From contig JADGHD010000077.1 in assembly GCA_019689615.1 (NCBI GenBank), positions 1 through 12,900 of the forward strand: a DNA stretch of 12,900 nt. The letters are read 5' to 3'. The stretch is from Frankia sp. (GTDB taxonomy: Bacteria; Actinomycetota; Actinomycetes; Frankiales; Frankiaceae). Made by a program: the position numbers and the translations under genes. The notes beneath the pieces are model-generated. The model saw only the letters and a program-made list of their open reading frames with translations, was not told the origin of the DNA and made no database searches. Within the stretch, counting starts at the first letter, position 1, and the number at the start of each line of letters is the position of its first letter. Positions 7,024 through 12,900 of this stretch are shown piece after piece.

Positions 7024-7955
7024 CAGTCCAGGTCCTTTCGGCCAAGGGCGGGCGCATCGGCGGCGGCGCCGGCCGCGTCGGCCGTCGACTCGCCATTCTC
7101 CGTGCCCAGGTAGGCCTCGATGACCGCCGGATCCCGCTGCACCTCGGCCGGGGTGCCATGAGCGATCACCCGGCCGAAGTTCAGCACGACGACGGACGCC
7201 GCCACCGACATGACCAGCCGCATGTCGTGCTCGATCAGCAGGACCGAGATGCCGTTGGCGGCGATCGTCTGGATCAGCTCGGCCAGCTCGCGCTTCTCCG
7301 CCGGGTTGGTGCCGGCGGCCGGCTCGTCGAGCAGGAGCAGCCTCGGCTCGGTGCCCAGCGCCCTGGCGATCTCCAGCCGGCGCTGCTCGCCGTACGGCAG
7401 CGAGGCGGACACCTCGTGGATCCGGTGCTCCAGGCCCACCATCCGCAGCAGTTCGACGGCGCGGCCGACGCCCTCCCGCTCGGCCCGGCGCATGTGCGGC
7501 AGGCCGAGCATCGTCGACAGCGAGCCGTAGCGCTGCCGCATCTCGATCCCGACCTGGACGTTCTCCAGCGCCGACAGGGCGGGGAACAGCCGGATGTTCT
7601 GGAACGTCCGGGCGATGCCGAGCTTGGTGATCGCGTGCGGGCGCCTGCCGACGAGCTGGTGCGTCGTGCCCGGCTCCGGCGAGAAGAACACCCTGCCATG
7701 CTGCGGCCTGTATGCCCCGGTCAGGCAGTTGAACAGCGAGGTCTTGCCGGCGCCGTTCGGCCCGATCACGGCGAGGATCTCCCCGCGGCGCTGGCGCAGC
7801 GACACGCCGTCCAGGCTGGTGACACCGCCGAAGCGCAAGGTCAGGTCCCGGGCGTCGACCACCAGGTCCTCGCCGGGCGCGCCGGGCGCGCTCGGCGCGC
7901 CGGTCGGCGCCTGGCGGGGCGCGACCACCGCGTCACCACGACGATGGCGGCTCAT
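7023..7955 (-). CDS. livG: Branched-chain amino acid type ABC transporter, ATP-binding protein LivG
   Basis: A 310-residue ATPase, partner of LivF. Walker A is GPNGAGKT (65-72), followed by the LivG-type ARTFQNIRLFPALSALENV, the signature LPYGEQR (186-192), Walker B LLLLDE (206-211) and a canonical switch histidine in VLLIEHDM. The start is the ATG at 7955, which overlaps the livM stop codon by four bases (ATGA). The open frame continues far upstream, but that part is a shadow of livM. About 30 Pro/Ala-rich residues precede the ABC domain and about 20 Ala-rich residues follow it, making the protein longer than the usual 255-residue LivG. No missing catalytic residue is seen. Confidence 0.95.
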   Translation of the reverse strand: MSRHRRGDAVVAPRQAPTGAPSAPGAPGEDLVVDARDLTLRFGGVTSLDGVSLRQRRGEILAVIGPNGAGKTSLFNCLTGAYRPQHGRVFFSPEPGTTHQLVGRRPHAITKLGIARTFQNIRLFPALSALENVQVGIEMRQRYGSLSTMLGLPHMRRAEREGVGRAVELLRMVGLEHRIHEVSASLPYGEQRRLEIARALGTEPRLLLLDEPAAGTNPAEKRELAELIQTIAANGISVLLIEHDMRLVMSVAASVVVLNFGRVIAHGTPAEVQRDPAVIEAYLGTENGESTADAAGAAADAPALGRKDLD

Positions 7956-9349
7956 GCCTGGGCTCCCTCGGGCCGGGCGCCGCCCAGCGAGTCGGCGCCG
8001 CCGACGCCCTGTTCCGAGAGCTGGATCTCCCGCTTCCGGCGCCGAGACGGGATCAGGCCCTGCGGACGGAAGATCATCATGAGGATCACCACCGCGCCGA
8101 AGTAGATGTACCGGTCCGTCGGCGGCACCGGGTCCCGCAGGTAGTAGGCCAGGCCCTGCAGGACGGCCACGCCGACGACCACGCCGAGGCGGGAGCCCAT
8201 CCCGCCGAAGATCACGAGCGTCACGACGAGGAAGCTGGCCTGCAGGCTGAACGACTGCGGGTTGAAGAACTGCTTGCTCGCGAACAGCACGCCGGCGAAC
8301 CCGGACACCGATGCGCCGATGGCGAACGCCAGCAGCTTCATCTTCAGCGTCGGTACGCCGGTCGCCTCCGCGGCGATCTCGTCCTCCCGGATCGCCGCCC
8401 AGGACCGGCCGATCCGGGAGCGCTCCAGCCGGCCGAACGCGATCATCACGGCCACGACGATCACGAGCAGCACGTAGTAGTACGGCATGGGGTCGTTCCC
8501 CCAGTCGTACTCGAGCCCGAGCATGTTGATCGACAGATGCGGGACACCGAACGCGCCGCGCGGGCCGTTCGTGAGGTTGTCCGCGTTGTTGGCGATCAGG
8601 TGGATGATCTCGCCGAACCCGAGGGTGACGATCGCCAGGTAGTCGCCGCGCAGCCGCAGCGTGGGACCGCCGAGGATCACGCCGGCGATGGCCGCCAGGA
8701 TCAGCGCGATCGGCATCACCAGGAAGGGGTTGAGGAGGAACGGCGAGTGCACCGGCAGCGCCTTGTCGGTGGTGAAGTACGCGGTCGCGTACGCGCCGAT
8801 CGCGAAGAAGGCGATGTACCCGAGGTCGAGCAGGCCGGCGTAGCCGATGACGACGTTGAGCCCGAGGGCCAGCAGCGCGTAGATCCCGATGTCGTTGACC
8901 AGCGCCTGGCGCGCGGCGCCGGAGAGGAACAGCGGCGCGAGTATCGCGATCGCCAACAGCACCAGGTTGGTCACGATCGGTGCGTAGCGGTGCTGGGGCA
9001 GCCCGCTCGCCACCACCGGCTCGCGAACCCTGGCGATCAGCGTGGTCACCAGCGGGCGGGCCAGCGGCGCCGCGGCGACCACCAGCCACAGGGCTACCGC
9101 GAGGAGGAGGAAGACCACGATCCTCGGGTCGAGGATCGAGTCCCTGACCGCGCCCAGCGGTTCGTCCGCCGTCCCGTCCGGGCCGGTGGCCACGGCGGCG
9201 ACCAGACCGAGCAGCAGATAGGTGCCCAGCCGCCGCAGCCCGTTCAGGCTCAGCAGCGCCGCCGCGAGCGTGGCGCGGGCGCCGCGCGCCGGCCCCGGCT
9301 GCCCGGCGGGCGGCGCGGGGGGTGTCGTCGCGGTGGTGGTGGCGGTCAC
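7952..9349 (-). CDS. livM: Branched-chain amino acid type ABC transporter permease LivM
   Basis: A 465-residue integral membrane permease. The BPD_transp_2 core begins about residue 160 with ALGLNVVIGYAGLLDLGYIA, a hallmark of LivM, and continues through several hydrophobic helices to RDPVPPTDRYIYFGAVVILMMIFRPQGLIP, the usual C-terminal end. An N-terminal extension of about 150 residues carries a low-complexity Thr/Pro start and three further hydrophobic segments (roughly 40-56, 76-96, 122-142); such extensions are known in other LivM proteins. The GTG start overlaps the livH stop by four bases (GTGA), with GGGAGG upstream inside livH. The C-terminal tail is charged and cytoplasmic. Confidence 0.94.
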   Translation of the reverse strand: MTATTTATTPPAPPAGQPGPARGARATLAAALLSLNGLRRLGTYLLLGLVAAVATGPDGTADEPLGAVRDSILDPRIVVFLLLAVALWLVVAAAPLARPLVTTLIARVREPVVASGLPQHRYAPIVTNLVLLAIAILAPLFLSGAARQALVNDIGIYALLALGLNVVIGYAGLLDLGYIAFFAIGAYATAYFTTDKALPVHSPFLLNPFLVMPIALILAAIAGVILGGPTLRLRGDYLAIVTLGFGEIIHLIANNADNLTNGPRGAFGVPHLSINMLGLEYDWGNDPMPYYYVLLVIVVAVMIAFGRLERSRIGRSWAAIREDEIAAEATGVPTLKMKLLAFAIGASVSGFAGVLFASKQFFNPQSFSLQASFLVVTLVIFGGMGSRLGVVVGVAVLQGLAYYLRDPVPPTDRYIYFGAVVILMMIFRPQGLIPSRRRKREIQLSEQGVGGADSLGGARPEGAQA

Positions 9350-10278
9350 GCTGCCCTCCCCAGCTTCTCGCCCAGCAGACCGGACGGCCGGATCATGAGG
9401 ATCGCCACGAGCACCAGGAACGCGATCACGTCCTTGTACGACGCGTCGAAGAGGTAGCCGCCGTAGCTCTCGACCAGGCCGAGCACGATCCCACCGAGCA
9501 TCGCCCCGCGGACGTTGCCGATGCCACCGAGGACTGCGGCGGTGAACGCCTTCACGCCCGGAATGAAGCCCATGTTGTACGCGGCGCTGAAGGTCATCGC
9601 GTACAGGAAGCCACCGGCGCCGGCCAGCAGGCCGCCGATGACGAAGGTCATCACGATGACCCGCTCGACGTTGACCCCCATCAGCACCGCGGTGTCGCGG
9701 TCCTGGGCCACGGCCCGGATGCTCTGGCCGAGCCGGGTCCTGGCCACCAGGGTGTCGAGCATGATCAGCATGGCCATCGCGGTCGCGAAGATCACGACCG
9801 TCTTGGTGTTCACCGTCGCCCCGAAGAGCTTGAACACCTCACCGTTGGTGAACGGCGTCTCGATGGTGACGTTCTGGCGCTCCCACATCTTGCCCGCCAG
9901 GTTCACCGCGAACAGCGAGGCGCCGATCGCGCTGATCAGGTAGGCAAGCCGGGGCGCGTTCCGCTTCCGCAGGGGGCGATACGCGACCCGCTCGAGGCAG
10001 AACGCCGCCGTCGCGCCGCAGATGGCGCCCACTCCGAGGCCGAGCGCGACGATCCCGACGGAGGCCAGGCCGGACGGCACGTCCCCGCCGTCGCCCATCA
10101 CGGCGCGCGCGGCGAAGATCCCGCCGAACGCGCCGAACATGAATACCTCGCTGTGCGCGAAGTTGATCAGCTGCAACACGCCATATACCAGCGTGTAGCC
10201 CAGCGCGATCACCGCGTACAACGAGCCGCTCATCAGCCCGTCAACGGTGAGCTGCCAGAACTGGTCCAGGAAGCCCAT
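9346..10278 (-). CDS. livH: Branched-chain amino acid type ABC transporter permease LivH
   Basis: A 310-residue membrane permease that pairs with LivM to form the channel. The N-terminus DGLMSGSLYAVIALGYTLVY, followed by QLINFAHSEVFMFGAF, is diagnostic for LivH-type BPD_transp_2 permeases. GVKAFTAAVLGGIGNVRGAMLGG near the C-terminus is the coupling loop contacting the ATPases. About eight hydrophobic segments are visible. The start ATG 10278 has a modest GGCGGA ribosome site close upstream. It is the first gene of the tightly overlapping livHMGF run. The 559-bp gap before it suggests either its own promoter or readthrough from livK. Confidence 0.95.
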   Translation of the reverse strand: MGFLDQFWQLTVDGLMSGSLYAVIALGYTLVYGVLQLINFAHSEVFMFGAFGGIFAARAVMGDGGDVPSGLASVGIVALGLGVGAICGATAAFCLERVAYRPLRKRNAPRLAYLISAIGASLFAVNLAGKMWERQNVTIETPFTNGEVFKLFGATVNTKTVVIFATAMAMLIMLDTLVARTRLGQSIRAVAQDRDTAVLMGVNVERVIVMTFVIGGLLAGAGGFLYAMTFSAAYNMGFIPGVKAFTAAVLGGIGNVRGAMLGGIVLGLVESYGGYLFDASYKDVIAFLVLVAILMIRPSGLLGEKLGRAA

Positions 10279-10837
10279 ACATCCGCCTTGTCGATGTTGC
10301 CCAGCGGGGCCCCGCCCCGTGGGCAGGTGGGCGGGTCTGCTACGCCGACGGCGGCGCCCCCGTGAAGCTGTTGTGTCGGTCTTTCCGGACCGCCGGACAT
10401 GCGACCTGGCCGGTCACGTCTCCGCCAGCCCCGAAAAATCTCCGGCCTCGCGCCCGGTGCCGCCACCGCGCCACGCGGCGGGCCGCCGCGGACCGACCCG
10501 CGTCAGCGCCGCCTCGGCCGGATGATGCCGCCCGGCGGGGCCGTCCGGCCGCCGGGCCGGGCCGCGTCCTCCCTCTCGCAGGCAAAGACGGGCCCAGTTA
10601 CCGGGCAGAGCCAGACAAACGGTGAGCAAGCGCCGCCGACACTACCGAGCGGCGTTGCGCGCCAGCTAGTAGGGCGGGCCTGCAACAGAACAACGGTTAT
10701 CCATCGGACGGCCAGCCCTGCCACGCGGCCCTCGTCCAGCCGCTGCCCCTGCTGGGCCCGCCGGCAGTCGCGCGCTCTCCCGCGGCGCCACCACGGACGC
10801 GGCGCCGCGGGAGGGGCGACAGGCCTGCTGGCAGAGA
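10279..10837. other. 559-bp non-coding spacer between livK and livH
   Basis: No convincing gene is present. Short open frames on both strands are Pro/Arg/Ala-rich, lack domains and overlap each other. The stretch holds a strong hairpin next to livK, a 12-bp palindrome GCGGGGCCCCGC (10304-10315) 26 bp upstream of the livH start, a small inverted repeat TCCGG-4-CCGGA (10384-10397), and some moderately A/T-rich pieces (around 10430-10440, 10590-10620 and 10670-10705) that could hold a livH promoter. None gives a clear -10/-35 pair. Confidence 0.6.
10775..10815 (-). terminator. Strong hairpin after livK (terminator or attenuator)
   Basis: CTCCCGCGGCGCC (10777-10789) and GGCGCCGCGGGAG (10801-10813) form a perfect 13-bp stem with an 11-nt loop, extendable by a G-U and a C-G pair to 10775-10815. 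It begins 22 nt past the livK stop. There is no U-tract. The likely role is to end most livK transcripts and protect the livK 3' end, with partial readthrough into livHMGF. Confidence 0.65.
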
Positions 10838-12022
10838 TCAGCCGCCGAGCAGCTCGGAGACCGGGCCGACCACGCTGATCGCGCCGTCCTTCACCTCGTA
10901 GATGAGGACAGCCTGGTCGGTGACCTCACCCTGCGGGGTGAACTTGATCTGCTTGGTCAGGCCAGGGACGTCGACGCTGCCGAAGGCGCCGGCGACCGAC
11001 TCGCGGGTGACGTCGCCGTTCAGGCCCTTGATCACCTCGATGATCGCCATCGTGGCGTCGTAGGCCTCGGCCGAGTACGTGCCCGGCTCGGCGTTGTCGT
11101 TGACCCGCTTGTAGGACTCGACGAAGCTCGCCGCGTCCGGGTCCGCCTGGGCCCACAGGCACGGGCAGCTGATCAGGACGCCCTCGGCGGCCGCGGCACC
11201 GGCCTGGTTGACGTACTCGGGGTCGAGCGAGCCGTCGCCGGACATCAGCGTGCCGGTGAAGCCCTTGTCCTTCAGCGCCTTGGTGAACAGCGAGAACTGC
11301 GAGTAGTAACCCGCGTAGTAGACCACGTCCGGGTTCTCGGACATGATCTTGGTGGCCTGGGACGTGTAGTCCTGGGTCGGGTTGATGCTCTCGTGCACGA
11401 ACGCGGTGCCGTTGGCGGTCAGCTGCTCCTCGATGACCTTCGCCAGGCCGGCGCCGTACTCGGACGCGTCGTCCACGGAGTACACCTTGGTCGCCTTGAG
11501 GACCTTGGAGATGTAGTCCGCGACGGACTTGCCCTGGACGTCGTCGGTCGGGATGACCCGGTAGAAGGTCTCGAAACCGAGCGTGGTCAGCTCGGGGTTC
11601 GTCGCGGACGGGCTCACGGAGAGCAGGCTGGCCTCGGAGAACACCGGCTCAGACGCCTTGGTCGCGCCGGAGAACATCGGCCCGACGACGGCGATCACGT
11701 CGCTGTTGTCGGCGAGCTTGCTCGCGGCCGTCGGGCCCTGGTCCGGCGAGCCCATGTCGTCCGACTCAACGAGTTCGAGCGTGAACGGCGCGTCGGCCGT
11801 CGCGTTCCACTCCTCGATGGCGGTCTTGACGCCGTTGAGCCCGTTGATCCCCAGCTGCTGGTTGTCGCCGGACAGCGGGCCCTGGAAGCCGATCGTGTAG
11901 ACCGGCTTGTCGCCGCCGCTGCTGCCCGAGCCGCCCTCGTCGTCGTCGCTGCCACAGGCGGCCGCGGTCACCGCCACGGTCGTCGCGAGCGCCAGGGCGC
12001 CCAGCAGCCTTCGTCTTGCCAT
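10838..12022 (-). CDS. livK: Branched-chain amino acid type ABC transporter substrate-binding lipoprotein LivK
   Basis: A 394-residue extracytoplasmic solute-binding protein (Peripla_BP_6 / leucine-binding fold). Residues 1-22 are a lipoprotein signal peptide (MARRRLLGALALATTVAVTAAA) with Cys23 as the lipidated residue, then a Gly/Ser/Asp linker. The mature domain starts YTIGFQGPLSGDNQQLGING and contains VAVVGPMFSGATKAS, SPSATNPELT and FYRVIPTDDVQG, all typical of LivJ/LivK proteins. Cys286 and Cys288 form a CPC element in the distal lobe. ATG 12022 is chosen because AGGAGG lies 6 nt upstream; an in-frame upstream start at 12103 would put 27 non-signal residues before the signal peptide. It is the first gene of the transport locus, separated from livH by a hairpin. 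The ligand is probably a branched-chain or other hydrophobic amino acid, but this family also binds amides, urea and aromatics. Confidence 0.94.
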   Translation of the reverse strand: MARRRLLGALALATTVAVTAAACGSDDDEGGSGSSGGDKPVYTIGFQGPLSGDNQQLGINGLNGVKTAIEEWNATADAPFTLELVESDDMGSPDQGPTAASKLADNSDVIAVVGPMFSGATKASEPVFSEASLLSVSPSATNPELTTLGFETFYRVIPTDDVQGKSVADYISKVLKATKVYSVDDASEYGAGLAKVIEEQLTANGTAFVHESINPTQDYTSQATKIMSENPDVVYYAGYYSQFSLFTKALKDKGFTGTLMSGDGSLDPEYVNQAGAAAAEGVLISCPCLWAQADPDAASFVESYKRVNDNAEPGTYSAEAYDATMAIIEVIKGLNGDVTRESVAGAFGSVDVPGLTKQIKFTPQGEVTDQAVLIYEVKDGAISVVGPVSELLGG

Positions 12023-12028
12023 CAAGAT

Positions 12029-12034
12029 CCTCCT
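12029..12034 (-). promoter_or_regulatory. Ribosome binding site deciding the livK start
   Basis: AGGAGG read on the minus strand, 6 nt before ATG 12022. It is the strongest Shine-Dalgarno match in the window and excludes the longer in-frame start at 12103. Confidence 0.8.
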
Positions 12035-12036
12035 AC

Positions 12037-12050
12037 TTGTGCCGGCACAA
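12037..12050. promoter_or_regulatory. Perfect 14-bp palindrome next to the livK ribosome site
   Basis: TTGTGCCGGCACAA is its own reverse complement and ends 2 nt upstream of the livK Shine-Dalgarno sequence. It could be a repressor operator or, in RNA, a hairpin abutting the ribosome site. A second inverted repeat, AACCC-CC-GGGTT (12049-12060), adjoins it and a third, GAGCC-C-GGCTC, lies at 12064-12074. Confidence 0.5.
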
Positions 12051-12089
12051 CCCCCGGGTTGACGAGCCCGGCTCCCTGGATCGCACCGA

Positions 12090-12103
12090 GTGATGCGCAT
12101 CAC
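12090..12103. promoter_or_regulatory. Perfect 14-bp palindrome upstream of livK
   Basis: GTGATGCGCATCAC is its own reverse complement, centred 53 bp (about five helical turns) from the centre of the palindrome at 12037-12050, so both would face the same side of the helix. It is a candidate operator for a dimeric regulator of livK. The regulator is unknown. Confidence 0.5.
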
Positions 12104-12105
12104 CC

Positions 12106-12133
12106 GCGAGGGCTCACCCTAACTGCGAGGGCT
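12106..12133. repeat. Direct repeat of 9 bp upstream of livK
   Basis: GCGAGGGCT occurs at 12106-12114 and 12125-12133, a 19-bp period of nearly two helical turns. Between the copies the minus strand reads TAGGGT (12121-12116), a TANNNT -10-like hexamer, so the repeats may flank the livK promoter. No good -35 is seen. Confidence 0.4.
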
Positions 12134-12640
12134 TGCCGGTCCGCAGCCGATGCGGCCTCTCCCCTGCCCCGACACACGACAACCGGCAGCCCGACAGCCT
12201 TTGCCCAGGCTGTGGGCTCCCGGTCGACTAGCGTCGAGTTGGCGGAAACCTAGTCCTTCGCGCCGGTCTGCCGGTAGTCCTGTTGAGGTGTTGTTACCTG
12301 GTGGACACAAAAGAGGTCACTCGGTGAGAGATCTGTTCACCAGTCGACGAACCGGTGACTCGGCGTGCGGCGGCCGCGCCCCGGGCCGTGACGCAACCGC
12401 GCAGGTCAGCACACCGCACCCGGCGCTGCGCCAAGTCGAACGACAAGGGCGCGACATTGCAGTCGTAACACGCGCCCCTGCCGAGCACCGGTCAGCGCCG
12501 ACCGGCCTCCTCCCGACGGCGTCGACCTGCGCCGCACCGCTCGGCCCAGCCGACGCCCTGGCGCCCCGGCCCGGGCAACGGACGGCGGGGCAGCGCACCG
12601 GCCGGACACGCAACCGTCCACAGCGGCCGGCCCGGCTCCT

Positions 12641-12646
12641 TATCCT
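12641..12646 (+). promoter_or_regulatory. -10 element of a leaderless promoter for the FmdB-type gene
   Basis: TATCCT matches the actinobacterial TANNNT -10 consensus and is followed by exactly 6 nt before the ATG at 12653. Transcription would therefore start at or next to the first base of the start codon. No ribosome site is present, in keeping with a leaderless mRNA. Confidence 0.6.
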
Positions 12647-12652
12647 CTGGGC

Positions 12653-12886
12653 ATGCCTCGATACGACTACCGCTGCCGGGTCTGCGACACCTCGTTCGAG
12701 GTGCGGCGCAGCATCCACGAGGACGCGCCGGCCACGGCTGTGCCCTGCCCGGCGGGGCACCAGGAGACGTCGCGGGTCTTCTCCGCGGTCGCCGTCCACC
12801 GGGGCGCCGCGGCCTCGGCCCCGGCCCGCGTCCCCGCGCCCGTCGGCGGCGGCGGCGCGTGCTGTGGTGGCGGCTGCTGCGGCTGA
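12653..12886 (+). CDS. FmdB-family putative regulatory zinc-ribbon protein
   Basis: A 77-residue protein with the FmdB/CxxC_CXXC_SSSS zinc-ribbon at its N-terminus: MPRYDYRCRVC gives Cys8 and Cys11, and PCPAGH gives Cys32 and His36 as the second ligand pair, where many relatives have Cys-x2-Cys. The remainder is an Ala/Pro-rich linker and a Gly/Cys-rich end, GGACCGGGCCG, with four further cysteines in two CC pairs. FmdB proteins are named after a gene in a formamidase/amidase cluster; their molecular role is poorly known, and DNA binding or zinc handling are guesses. The gene is divergent from livK across 630 bp and has a leaderless-type promoter. Its stop codon lies 14 bp before the window edge. 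Confidence 0.88.
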   Translation: MPRYDYRCRVCDTSFEVRRSIHEDAPATAVPCPAGHQETSRVFSAVAVHRGAAASAPARVPAPVGGGGACCGGGCCG

Positions 12887-12900
12887 GCCACACTCGGCCG

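Larger units (their letters stand above)
12023..12652. other. 630-bp non-coding region between the divergent livK and FmdB-type genes
   Basis: No convincing gene is present; short open frames are Arg/Pro-rich shadows. The livK-proximal third holds the palindromes and direct repeat described separately. Further out are an AGGT-6-ACCT inverted repeat (12286-12299), TCAC-3-GTGA (12317-12327), GGGCGCG-17-CGCGCCC (12447-12477) and CCGGTC-6-GACCGG (12488-12505). The last part leads into the FmdB promoter. The most A/T-rich stretch is about 12280-12335. Confidence 0.6.

Noticed and set aside
7956..9089. Upstream extension of the livG frame
   Set aside because: This part overlaps livM in another frame and shows only low-complexity Arg/Gly/Pro sequence; the ATG at 7955 with ATGA overlap is the real start.
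9322..10365. 347-codon open frame on the plus strand
   Set aside because: Antisense shadow of livH, rich in Asp/His/Gln/Arg as expected from a mirrored membrane-protein gene.
10399..10878. 159-codon open frame on the plus strand in the livK-livH spacer
   Set aside because: Arg/Pro/Ala-rich, no ribosome site, runs into the livK 3' end and through the hairpin, no recognisable domain.
12023..12103. N-terminal extension of livK
   Set aside because: It would add 27 residues ahead of a perfect lipoprotein signal peptide and ignore the strong AGGAGG at 12029-12034; it also runs through the palindromes.
12447..12505. GC-rich inverted repeats as possible structured RNA
   Set aside because: Stems of 6-7 bp arise often by chance in DNA of this composition, and no known riboswitch or RNA motif is recognisable.
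12294..12621. Short minus-strand open frames upstream of livK
   Set aside because: Overlapping Arg/Ala-rich frames without domains or ribosome sites in a region expected to be regulatory.

Overview
The window is about 13 kb of very GC-rich DNA with strong third-position G/C bias and tightly packed, often overlapping genes. Gene content (a Rv1771-like lactone dehydrogenase, a trimmed LytS-type kinase, actinobacterial LysR and FmdB forms, TANNNT-type leaderless starts) points to an actinobacterium, possibly Frankia- or Streptomyces-like. The genus is inference. I found no tRNA, rRNA, insertion sequence, phage gene or CRISPR array.

Left part (1-5150): a D-arabinono/L-gulono-1,4-lactone oxidase-family flavoenzyme (minus strand, C-terminus cut by the window edge by only a few residues) is divergent from a PLP fold-III amino acid deaminase/aldolase-like gene. 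The deaminase converges, over a short hairpin, on a LytS-type sensor histidine kinase that has no response regulator in the window. A 69-residue single-helix membrane protein lies directly upstream of the kinase in the same direction. Next comes a YbaK/EbsC-type tRNA-editing deacylase, followed immediately by a 22-bp perfect palindrome.

Middle (5150-6260): a LysR-type regulator with an Ala/Gly-rich tail has a putative leaderless promoter and no coding partner on its divergent side.

Right part (6259-12022): a complete branched-chain amino acid type ABC importer on the minus strand, in transcription order livK, livH, livM, livG, livF. The last four genes overlap by 1-4 bp and are surely one translationally coupled unit. 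livK is separated from livH by 559 bp that begins with a strong hairpin, an arrangement that would let the binding protein be made in excess of the membrane complex. The livK leader carries two perfect 14-bp palindromes and a direct repeat, the best regulatory candidates in the window. At the far right a small FmdB-type zinc-ribbon protein reads outward from a leaderless-type promoter.

Most of the window is ordinary actinobacterial metabolism and transport. I do not see a clear new defence, mobile or biosynthetic system. The observations most worth following are the stacked dyads before livK, the orphan trimmed LytS kinase with its small membrane neighbour, the deaminase/flavoenzyme divergent pair and the empty divergent side of the LysR gene.
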